A DNA stretch of 64,000 bases from Bacilli bacterium (GCA_028693035.1 JAQUWE010000005.1:1-64000); one strand, 5' to 3'; shown: positions 47,362 through 58,218, numbered from the stretch's first letter. Notes: generated by a model not told the origin, from the letters alone. A program made the numbers and translations.

Positions 47362-47880
47362 TTGGTGATTACTATGTATTACTTAAATTGTTTTTTTATT
47401 TACTCTATTATTGGTTTTCTATTTGAGACTATTGTCGCTAAAGTAACAGGAAACCGTTTTGAAAGTGGAATTTTATATGGACCAATGACACCGATTTATG
47501 GAATAGGCGTTGTTTTAATCATTTTAATATCAAAATACTTCTTTATGAATTTACACTTACCAAGATGGAAAGAAACCATTATTGTTTTCTTTATTCTCAT
47601 TATTGTTTTGACTTTGATGGAATGGCTAGGTGGTATTTTAATTGAAAAGATTTTCGGGGTTGTTTTCTGGGATTATAGCCATATGAAAGGAAGTATTGGT
47701 AAATATATTTCTGTTGAAATATCACTTATCTGGGGGATCCTTTCTCTTGTTTTAATTTATTTTATCAAACCCTTTTTAGATAAATTTGTTTTAAAAATAC
47801 CATCCCTTATTACTTATTTGTTTCTTTTTCTGTTCTGCGCTGATCTGGTTATGACATATGTAAAACGAAAGCCTAATTAA
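47362..47880 (+). CDS. putative ABC transporter permease (CmpB-type membrane family)
   Basis: CFFIYSIIGFLFETIVAKVTGNRFESGILYGPMTPIYGIG. Confidence 0.75.
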   Translation: MVITMYYLNCFFIYSIIGFLFETIVAKVTGNRFESGILYGPMTPIYGIGVVLIILISKYFFMNLHLPRWKETIIVFFILIIVLTLMEWLGGILIEKIFGVVFWDYSHMKGSIGKYISVEISLIWGILSLVLIYFIKPFLDKFVLKIPSLITYLFLFLFCADLVMTYVKRKPN

Positions 47881-47936
47881 AGGAGAATCTGTATTCTTCT
47901 TTTTTTCTTTATGTTATAATAGAAAAAGGTGATGGT

Positions 47937-48830
47937 ATGAAAAATAAAATCGTTGTAATTGGTTGTGGAAATGTAGGAATGGCTTACATATATGCGCTTG
48001 TAAATAGTCAAATGCCTATAGATGAAATTGCTTTAATTGATATGGACCAAAAGAGGATAGAAGGGGAAGTGCTGGACTTGCAAAACTGTATTCCTCTTCT
48101 TTCGCGTCCTCTTACAATCAAAGTAGGGAATTATGAAGACTGCAAGGATGCTTCTATTGTTTGTATTACAGCAGGCGCTGCGCAGACAATGGGTAGCCGT
48201 ATGAATGGTCTTTCAGCAAACTGTAAAATATTTAAATCTATTTTAGATAAAGTCATGTCAAATGCATTTAATGGTATTTTTCTAATTGCCAGCAATCCTT
48301 TAGATGTAATGACGTATTTTACTTATAAATACACAAATTATGAACCTAATAAAGTAATCGGTACAGGGACCCTTTTAGATACAGCAAGACTGCATTGTTT
48401 ATTAAAAGAAGAGGGATACCAAGATAATAAGTCATGTGTTCTTGGGGAACATGGGGATTCTAGTTTTATAGTTTGGGATAAAGAAGATTCAAATGAAAAG
48501 GGTAATTATAATATATCTTCTATAAAAAGACTAGCGTTAGAACAAAGCGTGAGAGAAATGGCTTATGAAATTGTAAAAAGAAAGGGTTCTACGTATTATG
48601 GAATTGGCTATTGTTTAGCACGCCTTACTTCTGCTATTTTAAACGATGAAAAAGTCGTTTTACCAGTTTCTAATTATGACAAAGAAAATGAATTATACAT
48701 AAGTACCCTTTGTATGATTGGAAAAGAAGGAATAGAAAAAAGAATAGAAAGTTCTTTTACAAATGAAGAAGAACAAAAGATGAAAGATTCTAAAAAAATC
48801 ATCAAAGAAGCTATTAAAACCATAGAGTAG
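47937..48830 (+). CDS. ldh: L-lactate/malate dehydrogenase family
   Basis: IVVIGCGNVGMAYIYAL; ASNPLDVMTY; GTGTLLDTARL; LGEHGDSSF. Confidence 0.88.
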   Translation: MKNKIVVIGCGNVGMAYIYALVNSQMPIDEIALIDMDQKRIEGEVLDLQNCIPLLSRPLTIKVGNYEDCKDASIVCITAGAAQTMGSRMNGLSANCKIFKSILDKVMSNAFNGIFLIASNPLDVMTYFTYKYTNYEPNKVIGTGTLLDTARLHCLLKEEGYQDNKSCVLGEHGDSSFIVWDKEDSNEKGNYNISSIKRLALEQSVREMAYEIVKRKGSTYYGIGYCLARLTSAILNDEKVVLPVSNYDKENELYISTLCMIGKEGIEKRIESSFTNEEEQKMKDSKKIIKEAIKTIE

Positions 48831-48878
48831 TTTTTATTTTCTTTTGGATAGTGTATAATAAGAAATGAGGTGTTTGGT

Positions 48879-50126
48879 ATGAAAATGGGTAATGTATATG
48901 TCGTTGAAATAGAATCTTTAGAACATAGTGGACGAGGGGTTTGTCATATTGATGGACGAGCAGTTTTTGTAGAAAACGCTTTACCTACTGAAAAAGTCGA
49001 AATTAAAATTTCTGTAGTTAAGAAAAATTTTGCAGAAGCGATTGTTACCCAATATATAGAAGAGTCAAAAAAAAGAATCAATCCAAATTGTCCTTATTAT
49101 AAAGAGTGTGGTGGCTGTCAAATTAGACATTTAGATGTCACAGAACAAAGACTTTATAAAGAAAATAAAGTAAAAGAGATTTTATTAAAATTTGCAGGTA
49201 TTGATGATTCCCTTATAAAACCAATCTTATTTACAGAGGAAGCTATAGGATACAGAAATAAAATCACTTTAAAAGTAGATAAAAAAATAGGGTTTTATAA
49301 AAGAAAAAGCAATAAAATTGTACCAATACAGGCATGTAGTAATGCCCATCCTAAAATCAATGAAACACTAGAATATTTAAATGATTATTTGCCTTTAGAA
49401 AATATCGATGAAATTATCATTCGTATTTCTGAAAGTACACTTGAAAATATGGTTGTTTTACATGTAACAGGTAAAATAGATGAGGAATATATTACACGTG
49501 TTCTTGGAGAATTTGTCAGTACAATTATTGTGCATGAATACAATAAATATTATCCAATCAAAGGAAATAGTTTTATTACAGAAAAAATAGGGCCTTATAA
49601 ATTTAAAGTATCTGCAGAATCTTTTTTCCAAGTCAATTCAAAATGTACGGAAGTTTTATATGAAAAAGTTTTAGAATATGCTTCTCTTACTGAAACAGAA
49701 ATAGTTTTAGATTTATATTGTGGGACTGGTACCATAGGTATTTATTTAAGCAAACTTGCTAAAGAAGTTCTTGGGATTGAACTTAACCGTTATGCCTATT
49801 TAGATGCACTTGCTAATAAGGAACGTAATGCAGTTAAAAATATCCAGTTTTTATGTAAAGATGCAAGCAAAGTCAATGAAAGGGATAAAGCTGGTGTCGT
49901 TATTGTCGATCCTCCAAGAGCAGGACTTGACGCACATACAATCTCTTTTTTAAAGGAAACAAAACCAAGTAAAATTGTCTATGTATCTTGCGACCCTGTT
50001 ACCTTAGCACGTGATATAAAGCTACTTTCAAGTGATTTTGAAATAAAAGAAATTACACCAGTTGACATGTTTCCTAACACATATCATACAGAATGTGTAA
50101 CTCTATTACAGTTAAAAAAATCATAA
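48879..50126 (+). CDS. rlmD: 23S rRNA (uracil(1939)-C(5))-methyltransferase RlmD-type (TRAM + SAM MTase)
   Basis: TRAM-like N-term; CPYYKECGGCQIRHL; LDLYCGTGTIGIYL; VIVDPPRAGLD; YVSCDPVTLARD. Confidence 0.93.
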   Translation: MKMGNVYVVEIESLEHSGRGVCHIDGRAVFVENALPTEKVEIKISVVKKNFAEAIVTQYIEESKKRINPNCPYYKECGGCQIRHLDVTEQRLYKENKVKEILLKFAGIDDSLIKPILFTEEAIGYRNKITLKVDKKIGFYKRKSNKIVPIQACSNAHPKINETLEYLNDYLPLENIDEIIIRISESTLENMVVLHVTGKIDEEYITRVLGEFVSTIIVHEYNKYYPIKGNSFITEKIGPYKFKVSAESFFQVNSKCTEVLYEKVLEYASLTETEIVLDLYCGTGTIGIYLSKLAKEVLGIELNRYAYLDALANKERNAVKNIQFLCKDASKVNERDKAGVVIVDPPRAGLDAHTISFLKETKPSKIVYVSCDPVTLARDIKLLSSDFEIKEITPVDMFPNTYHTECVTLLQLKKS

Positions 50127-50175
50127 AAAATTCCCGATACACATAGGCAATTGAAATGGCAGGAGGTTTATAATT

Positions 50176-50922
50176 GTGTTTAAAGAAAAAAAGGTCATAA
50201 TATTTGATATGGATGGCACTTTAATTGACTCTGTTGGAATGTGGAATATAACAGATGAAAAACTTATAAGGAAAATAGCCAAAGATAGTGAAATACAATT
50301 TGGTAATATCGCACAAATGAGAGATCGTGTTTTAGCGCAATGTAAATCAGATGATATTTATCTAGAATATTGTGCTTATCTAGGCGAAAAATATGGTTCC
50401 TCCTTGTCACCCGAAGAAATTATGGGTTTAAGAAACCAAATATCGGATGTGTATTCCAAACAGCAGGTAGACTATAAACCTAAGGCAGATGTTTTATTAC
50501 ATTTACTAAAACAATTAGGATTCACTCTTGCTATCGCAACCACTACGACTAAGAGACAATTGGATATATATAGAAATATAAATCAAAATATCGTACAAAA
50601 GGCCAATGTGAGTGAAATATTTGATGTGGTTTTATGTAAAGAGGATGTTGCCATGAAAAAGCCGTATCCAGAGATTCATCAAAAAATAGTACAAATGTTA
50701 AATGTGGAACCAACAGATTGTTTGATTATTGAAGACTCTTTAATAGGTGTACAAGCGGGGACAAATGCGCATATTGATGTTGCTGTAGTATATGATAAAT
50801 ATTCAGATGGCGATAGAGAAGAAATCAATAGATTATCGAATCATCAATTCAGCAATTTTGATGAAATTATAGATGTCTTACAGGAAGAATTTAAAAAAGT
50901 TAAGGGACTAAGATTATTGTGA
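50176..50922 (+). CDS. HAD-superfamily hydrolase
   Basis: VIIFDMDGTLIDSVGMW...IATTTTKRQLD...KKPYPEIHQKI...DCLIIEDSLIGVQAG. Confidence 0.92.
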   Translation: MFKEKKVIIFDMDGTLIDSVGMWNITDEKLIRKIAKDSEIQFGNIAQMRDRVLAQCKSDDIYLEYCAYLGEKYGSSLSPEEIMGLRNQISDVYSKQQVDYKPKADVLLHLLKQLGFTLAIATTTTKRQLDIYRNINQNIVQKANVSEIFDVVLCKEDVAMKKPYPEIHQKIVQMLNVEPTDCLIIEDSLIGVQAGTNAHIDVAVVYDKYSDGDREEINRLSNHQFSNFDEIIDVLQEEFKKVKGLRLL

Positions 50923-51785
50923 ATTTATCAGAACAATATATAGGGGAAGCCTTAAAATTTTATAAAATTGATGATATAGAATACAAGAATCAATGTATAA
51001 ATTGTATCAACGAAATCAAAACAAATCCTCAATTATATAATAGGTTTATGGAAGTTGTCCATATCCTTTATGAACAGGCTCATGATGAAATATCCAAATT
51101 ATGGAGATACCCGAATATAAACGATGTATTTGGAGAAGAGTCTTGTGATTTTATTACCAATGTTTGTCTATTAATGGGATTTAAACAACACCAATTTCTT
51201 ATGGAATTTAAGAATTTTGATAAAAATCAATTTACAATCCATAAAAAGAGAGTGAAAGAATGCTTAACCAATGATATATATAAGAAAAATTGTAATAGTA
51301 TAAGACTATCTCAAATGTTATGGGGAGCTTACTTTGTTAACATAAAATTAATTGAAGTGGGTAGATTACAATATGAAGATTGTGGTGAGCATATAAAAAT
51401 ACATATTCCTAGGGGAGAAAATCTAGATTACATCGAAGTTATAAACTCGTTAAAAAATGCCAGGGAATATATACAAAAATATTTTGGTTATAAAGGGACT
51501 GCATATTATTGTGATTCTTGGTTACTTAGTCAGCAAGTAAAAAGAATTCTGGATTCAAGTAATAATATTATGAAATTTCAATCTTTATTTGAAATAAAAG
51601 AGGGAAAAAATTGCAAAGAAGATATATTAAAGTTTGTTTTTGATGTTTTAGATTATAAAGAAGATAATAGTCTTTCTGAAGAAACAACATTGCAAAGAAA
51701 ATTGAAGAAGTATTTAAGAGAAGGAACCCTTATTAAAAGTGGGATAGGTAAATTAAAAGAAGAAATTTTAGAACCAGAAAACTAA
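50919..51785 (+). CDS. acyltransferase-domain (DUF5596-like) protein
   Basis: overlaps HAD gene; IHIPRGENLDYIEVINSLKNAREYIQKYFG...YYCDSWLLSQQVKRIL. Confidence 0.6.
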   Translation: MNLSEQYIGEALKFYKIDDIEYKNQCINCINEIKTNPQLYNRFMEVVHILYEQAHDEISKLWRYPNINDVFGEESCDFITNVCLLMGFKQHQFLMEFKNFDKNQFTIHKKRVKECLTNDIYKKNCNSIRLSQMLWGAYFVNIKLIEVGRLQYEDCGEHIKIHIPRGENLDYIEVINSLKNAREYIQKYFGYKGTAYYCDSWLLSQQVKRILDSSNNIMKFQSLFEIKEGKNCKEDILKFVFDVLDYKEDNSLSEETTLQRKLKKYLREGTLIKSGIGKLKEEILEPEN

Positions 51786-51867
51786 AAGATATAATGAACT
51801 GTAACAAAATAAAAAACAAATATGTGAAGAAAAAAAGGATAGCGTAGGAAAGAAAGGAAAACAACAA

Positions 51868-52725
51868 ATGAGAATAGCAGTATTTGCCGATATCCATAGT
51901 AATTATTTGGTTTTTAAAAAAGCATATCAGCAAACTAAAAACTTAAATATAGATACGTATATATTTTTAGGGGACTATGTAACAGATGGTTTTGATGGAA
52001 ACAAAGTATTGGATATTATTAAATCTACCAAAGGTTTTGCTATTTGTGGAAATAGGGAAAAATCCTTAATAGAATATGATAAAAAGAAAAAGAAGGATTG
52101 GAGTAAATATATTCAATATTACAATATGAAATTTGGGTATGAATGTTTAAATAAAAATAATATTGCATTTATTGAATCCTTAGATATCTCTAAAATAATC
52201 ACTTTAAATCATAAAAAAATATGTCTTTCACATGGAACGCCAGAAGATGTTCGTGGGACAGTTTTAGAGGATAGTTTTCATGTGTTTGATGCATTAATAG
52301 AACAATATAATTGTGATATTTATCTGTTTGGTCATCAACATAAAAGCTTTTGTACTTTTTACAAAAACAAATATTTTATAAATCCTGGATCCATTGGAAT
52401 GCCTACTGATGAGTTTCCATATAAATATGGAATTTTAGAAATAAAAGATGATGAAATTAATTTTGAAATTAAGAATGTAGAATATGACTATGAGGAATTG
52501 TATCATTACTATCAAAATAGTGCGTATTGTAAAGCAGCGCCCCAATGGTGCGAATTGTTATTATACAGTATGAAAGATAGAAAAAATCATCTTGATCATT
52601 TTATTAAGTTTGTTACGGAAAAAGCATACCAAGCTGATATAGATATTAAAAACTATATTCCCAATGATTTTTTTTCAGACAGGTTTAAAGAATATAAAGA
52701 AAAATATTTTAATGATAAAAAATAA
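51868..52725 (+). CDS. metallophosphoesterase
   Basis: MRIAVFADIHSNYLVF...FLGDYVTDG...CGNRE...LSHGTPE...LFGHQHKSF. Confidence 0.93.
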   Translation: MRIAVFADIHSNYLVFKKAYQQTKNLNIDTYIFLGDYVTDGFDGNKVLDIIKSTKGFAICGNREKSLIEYDKKKKKDWSKYIQYYNMKFGYECLNKNNIAFIESLDISKIITLNHKKICLSHGTPEDVRGTVLEDSFHVFDALIEQYNCDIYLFGHQHKSFCTFYKNKYFINPGSIGMPTDEFPYKYGILEIKDDEINFEIKNVEYDYEELYHYYQNSAYCKAAPQWCELLLYSMKDRKNHLDHFIKFVTEKAYQADIDIKNYIPNDFFSDRFKEYKEKYFNDKK

Positions 52726-52789
52726 AAGTGGTGTAGGATACTACTGCGCTAGTAAAGAACAAGACACTAAAAGAAAGAAGGAAAAAACT

Positions 52790-53641
52790 ATGAAAGAATA
52801 TATATGTAAAAAAGAGGACACCCTCCTTTCTTTTTTAGAAAAAGAAAATGCAGAGTTGTCACATAAAAAAATTAAAAATTTACTTACCTTTAAAAAAATC
52901 AAAATCAATGGAAAAATTGTAAGTCAATATAATTATCCATTGAAACCAAAGGATCGTATTGAAATTTCACTAAGTGGTCATAAAAGTAAAGTAGATTTAG
53001 ATATTTTATACGAAGACAAAGATTTACTTGTTCTATACAAAAGAGCAGGACTTCTTACAATCGCAACAGAAAGAGAAAAGGAAAAAACTTTATATCATAA
53101 AGCAGTAACTTATGTAAAAGAAGAAAATAAAAACAATCTTTTATTTGTCATCCACCGTCTAGATAAAGAAACATCAGGCATTGTTGTTTTTGCTAAAAAT
53201 ACCAAAATAAAAACAGCTTTACAAGAAAATTGGAGTAAATATGTTACAAAAAGAGGGTATTATGCAGTAATAGAAGGAAAATTAGAGAAAAAAAGTGGAA
53301 CTATTATGACTTATTTAACAGAAAATGAGCATTATAAAGTATATAGTACAACCAAAGAAAAAGGAAAGTTGGCTATTACAAAATTTAAAGTACTAAAAGA
53401 AGGACGTGTAAACAGTTTACTTGATGTACATTTGGACACAGGAAGAAAAAATCAAATCCGTGTACACTTTAGTGAAATTGGTCATCCTATTATAGGAGAT
53501 TTAAAGTATGGTACTTCTAAAAAGAAAGGCAAACAAATGGGCCTACATGCCTATGAACTAGAATTTATGCACCCATTTACGCATAAAAAAATGTTTTTTA
53601 AAACAGATATGCCACGTGCCTTTAAAGATATGCTTAGATAA
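52790..53641 (+). CDS. RluA-family pseudouridine synthase
   Basis: S4-like N-term; VIHRLDKETSGIVVFAKN; HLDTGRKNQIRVHFSEIGHPIIGDLKYG. Confidence 0.95.
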   Translation: MKEYICKKEDTLLSFLEKENAELSHKKIKNLLTFKKIKINGKIVSQYNYPLKPKDRIEISLSGHKSKVDLDILYEDKDLLVLYKRAGLLTIATEREKEKTLYHKAVTYVKEENKNNLLFVIHRLDKETSGIVVFAKNTKIKTALQENWSKYVTKRGYYAVIEGKLEKKSGTIMTYLTENEHYKVYSTTKEKGKLAITKFKVLKEGRVNSLLDVHLDTGRKNQIRVHFSEIGHPIIGDLKYGTSKKKGKQMGLHAYELEFMHPFTHKKMFFKTDMPRAFKDMLR

Positions 53642-53651
53642 GGAGATTTAT

Positions 53652-54851
53652 ATGGAATCACTTCGTGCATTATTTAAGATAGGAAGAGGTCCTTCCAGTT
53701 CTCATACAATGGGGCCTTATAAAGCCGTTATGCAGTTCAAAGAGAAATATTCAGTAGCAGATTATATAGAAATTTATTTATATGGTTCTCTTGCTTTAAC
53801 AGGAAAAGGACATTTGACCGATAAAGTCATTGATGAAGCCTTAGAAACCATTTCTCATCAAATCATTTTTGATACAAAGAAACCTTGTAAAGTGCATCCA
53901 AATACAATGGAATGCATTGCTTATCAAAATAAAAAAGAAATAGGAAGATGGACGGTGTATTCTGTTGGTGGGGGTACCATTGAGATAGAGGGAGTGCCTT
54001 CTAGTGAATCAGGTTCTATTTATCCTCTTTCCTCTTTAACAGAAATAAAACAATATTGTAAAGCCCATTCTATGGATTATTTTGCATATGTACAATCGAT
54101 AGAACCAACCATTTCCTCTTATTTAGAAGAGGTATGGGAAGCCATGCAAAAGTGTATAGAAAAAGGTTTACAAATGGAAGGTCTTCTGCCAGGTCCCCTA
54201 GAGATTCCATTAGAAGCTAAATATCTATATCAAAAAGCACTTAAAGAAGAAACAAATACATATGTGAAATTTTTATCCGCTTATGCCTATGCTGTAGGAG
54301 AAGTCAATGCTTGTGGTGGCACTATAGTCACCGCACCTACTTGCGGAGCAGCAGGCGTTCTGCCAGCTTCTTTATACTATTTAAAAAAACAAGAAAAAAT
54401 AGAAGATAAGAAAATAATAGGAGCCCTTGCAGTAGCTGGATTATTTGGCAATTTAATCAAAACCAATGCTTCTATTAGTGGTGCAGAGTGTGGGTGTCAA
54501 GCAGAAGTAGGGAGTGCTTCAGCAATGGCCGCAGCCGCAATTGCCCATATTAGAAATCTGTCTTTGGAGAAAATAGAAGATGCTGCCGAAGTGGCTATGG
54601 AAAATCATTTGGGCCTCACTTGTGATCCAATCTATGGGCTTGTCCAGATTCCCTGTATTCAAAGAAATGCCGCTGCTGCAATGCGCTCTTTCGATGCAGT
54701 GAACTTAACAGATTCACTAGAAGGAAAACAAAAAATATCATTTGATATGGTAGTGGATACCATGTATGAAACAGGTAAAGATTTAAGTTCTCATTACCGG
54801 GAAACCAGTACCGGTGGACTTGCTAAAAAATATTGTAAAAGCGAAGATTAA
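53652..54851 (+). CDS. L-serine ammonia-lyase, iron-sulfur dependent, single chain
   Basis: IGRGPSSSHTMGP; ACGGTIVTAPTCGAAGVLPA; GAECGCQAEVGSASAMAAAA; ENHLGLTCDPI. Confidence 0.95.
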   Translation: MESLRALFKIGRGPSSSHTMGPYKAVMQFKEKYSVADYIEIYLYGSLALTGKGHLTDKVIDEALETISHQIIFDTKKPCKVHPNTMECIAYQNKKEIGRWTVYSVGGGTIEIEGVPSSESGSIYPLSSLTEIKQYCKAHSMDYFAYVQSIEPTISSYLEEVWEAMQKCIEKGLQMEGLLPGPLEIPLEAKYLYQKALKEETNTYVKFLSAYAYAVGEVNACGGTIVTAPTCGAAGVLPASLYYLKKQEKIEDKKIIGALAVAGLFGNLIKTNASISGAECGCQAEVGSASAMAAAAIAHIRNLSLEKIEDAAEVAMENHLGLTCDPIYGLVQIPCIQRNAAAAMRSFDAVNLTDSLEGKQKISFDMVVDTMYETGKDLSSHYRETSTGGLAKKYCKSED

Positions 54852-54927
54852 AACATTTAATTTGTCAAAGAAGAGTTTCTTAGAAACTTTTTTTTCTGTG
54901 CTCATACACTGTAGAAGGAGGGATGAT

Positions 54928-55461
54928 ATGGAGAAGGCAATCTTTCCGCTTCGGTATATGAATATTACCCAAGGTGTAAATGGCGGATTTACGCATCAGG
55001 GCAGTATGGCTATCGATTTAGGGTGTAAGGAAAATAAGGAAGTTTTATATGCACCATTCACAGGTATTATAAAAAAGGTATACAAAACAAGTGGTAATTT
55101 TGTATGGCTTGAAAGCAAAGAAAAAGTTTTATGGGCAGATGGTAAGACAGATTATATGGTAGTATTAACGGGACATGATGACAATGTAGAATCTTTATAT
55201 GTAGGCAAAGAAATTAAACAAGGAACCCCTTACTATATGCAAGGAACGAGTGGAAATGTAGAAAATATCCATGTGCATATAGAAGTAGGAAGAGGACATT
55301 TTAAAGGAAACGGTTGGGCAAAAAATGAAGAAGGTGTCTGGGTGATAAATGAAGCGGTTCACCCAGCAGATGCTTTTTTCTTACCCAAAGAAATGATGAT
55401 TGACAATGATAATGGATACGACTGGAAGAAGGAAACAGAAGCACATTGTCATATAGGGTAA
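54928..55461 (+). CDS. M23-like peptidase/phage-type endolysin fold
   Basis: HQGSMAIDLGCKENKEVLYAPFTGIIKKV; VHIEVGRGHF; ATG 54928 with gaggg RBS. Confidence 0.65.
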   Translation: MEKAIFPLRYMNITQGVNGGFTHQGSMAIDLGCKENKEVLYAPFTGIIKKVYKTSGNFVWLESKEKVLWADGKTDYMVVLTGHDDNVESLYVGKEIKQGTPYYMQGTSGNVENIHVHIEVGRGHFKGNGWAKNEEGVWVINEAVHPADAFFLPKEMMIDNDNGYDWKKETEAHCHIG

Positions 55462-55617
55462 AAGAGTAAAAAAGGACTGTATAAATTAATAACATACAAA
55501 AGTTATAAAATTTATGGTTTAAAAATGTAAATGAAAAGAAAAACAAATAAAAAAGGTTTGTTTTTTTCTTTTTTTTTGATATACTAATAGCAGAATAGAA
55601 GGAGAAGGATCTGAGAT

Positions 55618-56124
55618 ATGAATAATGAAAACGAAAATTATGTAGGTGCTATGCCTTCTGTGGCAGTTCCTTTAGAACCACAAACTAGAGAACCTATTTT
55701 TCAAAATGCAGGGGGAATGGGAAGAAGCATGGAAGCACAAAACCAGCAACCACAAGCTTATGCACAACCTAGTGCGTTTGCAAGTGCACCAGTACCTAGT
55801 GAACCTACGGCTATTCCAGTAGCACCTCCTGTCAGCCCTACAGTGCAAGAACCTTCTTCTACTCCTTATATACAAGAAGAAGGAATTCCTGTTATGCAGG
55901 AAAATCCTAATGTTAAAGTAGCGCCAATCCGTTTGAATGCAGTAGATGTATTGAGTCAAGAAGAGGATTATGAAGAATTAGAAGAATATGCAGAACCAGT
56001 AAAAACCGAAGAAGATATTGACTTAGAAAAAAGAAATCAATCGGGCCTTGTTTTTATTACTATTTTTGGTCTTATTATTTTAATTTTTATTATGTTATTA
56101 CCATTTATGGTAAGATATGTATAG
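55618..56124 (+). CDS. Pro-rich hypothetical protein with C-terminal TM
   Basis: ORF, RBS; SGLVFITIFGLIILIFIMLLPFMVRYV. Confidence 0.55.
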   Translation: MNNENENYVGAMPSVAVPLEPQTREPIFQNAGGMGRSMEAQNQQPQAYAQPSAFASAPVPSEPTAIPVAPPVSPTVQEPSSTPYIQEEGIPVMQENPNVKVAPIRLNAVDVLSQEEDYEELEEYAEPVKTEEDIDLEKRNQSGLVFITIFGLIILIFIMLLPFMVRYV

Positions 56125-56155
56125 AAAAAAACTTTCCTAAGAGAAAGTTTTTTTT
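56123..56155. terminator. bidirectional terminator
   Basis: aaaaaactttc ctaa gagaaagtttttttt. Confidence 0.7.
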
Positions 56156-56456
56156 ATATCTGTGTAGAAAGTGCAATAATCTTTTCCATGCTATCATCTT
56201 TTGCCATAATATTTTTATGGGCTTGGCCACATTTCGTACAAGTATACAGAATTTTAAAAGTATCCTTGTGTTTTTCAATACCAATAGGTTTCAGCATTCC
56301 ATGGCAAGTATTGTTTCTATCTCCTGGAAATACATCTACGTGTTTAGAATATAGACAGTGGGGACAGTGATCTCTAGCAGAATACCGAAGAGGTTCTACT
56401 TCCTTTTTACAGTGCTCACAAATAAAGGATTCATCTTTCATTGTAAATTTTTTCAT
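56154..56456 (-). CDS. RNHCP domain protein
   Basis: FICEHCKKEVEPLRYSARDHCPHCLYSKHVDVFPGDRNNTCHGMLKPIG. Confidence 0.88.
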   Translation of the reverse strand: MKKFTMKDESFICEHCKKEVEPLRYSARDHCPHCLYSKHVDVFPGDRNNTCHGMLKPIGIEKHKDTFKILYTCTKCGQAHKNIMAKDDSMEKIIALSTQI

Positions 56457-56530
56457 AGAGCCTCCTTTCGTAAGAATTATATCACAAATGAACAAAATAT
56501 GATATAATATCTTGAGCAGGACGTGATACT

Positions 56531-57244
56531 ATGGATTATACAGTAAAGATAGATGCTTTTGATGGCCCTCTTGATTTATTGCTTCATTTAATTAAACAAT
56601 CTAATATTGATATTTGTGATATTCAAGTACATGAAATTACAAAGCAATATTTAGAATACATTGAAAAAATGGAAGAATTAAATTTAAATGTTGCGAGTGA
56701 ATATTTGGTGATGGCATCAGAATTGATCGAAATGAAATCGAGAACCTTACTGCCTACTAAAGTCGTAGAGGAAGATGGATATGAAGAAGATCCAAGAGCA
56801 GAATTGATTCAAAAACTAATTGATTATAATCGTTATAAGGAAGTTACACATCTTTTTAAAGAGTTAGAACAAGAAAGAAAAAAAATATATACAAAAGAGC
56901 CTAGTATGGAAGAGTATAGAAAGCCAGACACATTAGAAGAAGGTATTTCTTTAGACCAATTGCTTTCTGCTTTTCAAAACTTTTTAGATAGAAGAGAACT
57001 AGAAAAGCCAATGCCTACCAAAATTACAACAAAAGAATACTCTGTACATAAAAGAAATGAAGAAATACGTTCTTTATTAAAAATTAAAAAACAGGTTACT
57101 TTTAAAGAATTGTTTACTTGCTATCAAAAAGATTATATTGTTGTTACTTTTTTATCTATTTTAGATTTAGCGAAAAAACAAGAATTAGAATTAAAACAAC
57201 CAGATAATTTTGATGAGATTGTTTTAGTAAGAAAGGAGAGATAA
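56531..57244 (+). CDS. scpA: segregation and condensation protein A
   Basis: FDGPLDLLLHLIKQSNIDICDIQVHEITKQYLEYI. Confidence 0.97.
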   Translation: MDYTVKIDAFDGPLDLLLHLIKQSNIDICDIQVHEITKQYLEYIEKMEELNLNVASEYLVMASELIEMKSRTLLPTKVVEEDGYEEDPRAELIQKLIDYNRYKEVTHLFKELEQERKKIYTKEPSMEEYRKPDTLEEGISLDQLLSAFQNFLDRRELEKPMPTKITTKEYSVHKRNEEIRSLLKIKKQVTFKELFTCYQKDYIVVTFLSILDLAKKQELELKQPDNFDEIVLVRKER

Positions 57245-57245
57245 G

Positions 57246-57785
57246 ATGGAAGCTGTTATAGAAGGCCTTTTATTTATTGCAGGTGATGATGGTCTAACAC
57301 TAAAAAAATTAGAAGATACCCTAGAAGTTTCTGAAGAAAAAGTAATCTCTCTTTTAGAAAGTTTAAAAAGAGAATATGGAAAAGAAAATAGGGGTATTAC
57401 TTTAGAAGTTTTAGGTGGTAAAGTAAAGCTTGTTACAAAAAAAGAACACCAAGCATATTATGAAAAATATTTTTGTGTAGAAGACGATGGTACTTTATCT
57501 ACTTCTGCTTTAGAAGTGTTAGCGATTGTTGCTTATAATGCACCTGTAACTAGAAGTATGGTAGATGAGATAAGAGGGGTTTCTTCTTCTCATTTAATCC
57601 GTAAATTACTTTCTAAGAATTTAATTGAAATTATAGGAAAAGCAGAACTTCCTGGTAGACCCAATTTATATAAAGTCACTTCTTTATTTTTAGATTATTT
57701 TGGTCTATCAGATGTAAAGGATTTACCAAGTATTGAAGTAGAAGAAAATAATGAAGAAAGAGAATTGTATACTTCTTCTAAATAA
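57246..57785 (+). CDS. scpB: segregation and condensation protein B
   Basis: EAVIEGLLFIAGDDGLTLKKLEDTL; LEVLAIVAYNAPVTRSMVDEIRGV; GRPNLYKVT. Confidence 0.96.
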   Translation: MEAVIEGLLFIAGDDGLTLKKLEDTLEVSEEKVISLLESLKREYGKENRGITLEVLGGKVKLVTKKEHQAYYEKYFCVEDDGTLSTSALEVLAIVAYNAPVTRSMVDEIRGVSSSHLIRKLLSKNLIEIIGKAELPGRPNLYKVTSLFLDYFGLSDVKDLPSIEVEENNEERELYTSSK

Positions 57786-57826
57786 GAAGCATAAAAGAGA
57801 ATTTAAAAAGAATTTTCTTTTTTTAA

Positions 57827-58009
57827 CTAAAATTTTGCATATTCTTCTCGTGCTTTTTCCTGAGCTTCTATGCATTTACAATTTTGAATAATTGTAGGTC
57901 TATTCTTGATAAATGTTGGAACAGTGTCAGAACTAGTAGTTGTACTAACATAGTCAAAAGTTATTACTATTTCTTTGTTACATTTAGGACATGCACAGGT
58001 GATTTTCAT
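57827..58009 (-). CDS. small Cys-rich protein
   Basis: MKITCACPKCNKEIVITFDY...NCKCIEAQEKAREEYAKF; strong RBS gggggtga. Confidence 0.55.
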   Translation of the reverse strand: MKITCACPKCNKEIVITFDYVSTTTSSDTVPTFIKNRPTIIQNCKCIEAQEKAREEYAKF

Positions 58010-58089
58010 AAACTTCACCCCCTTTCTTTGATTGGTGTTCTGTTTTTACAGTATCACATATAAGCGACTGCGTATATGTATCAAGTATA

Positions 58090-58117
58090 AAAGGTGGACA
58101 AATGTTCACCTTTTTTA
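58090..58117. terminator. hairpin terminator
   Basis: aaaaggtggac aaat gttcaccttttt. Confidence 0.6.
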
Positions 58118-58218
58118 ATAATTATATTAAATTTTTTAAATAAACGTAGAACAAAATCTATTGATAATCAGTTGTTTCTATTGCAACAAATTATAATCTT
58201 ATGATATAATTCATATAT

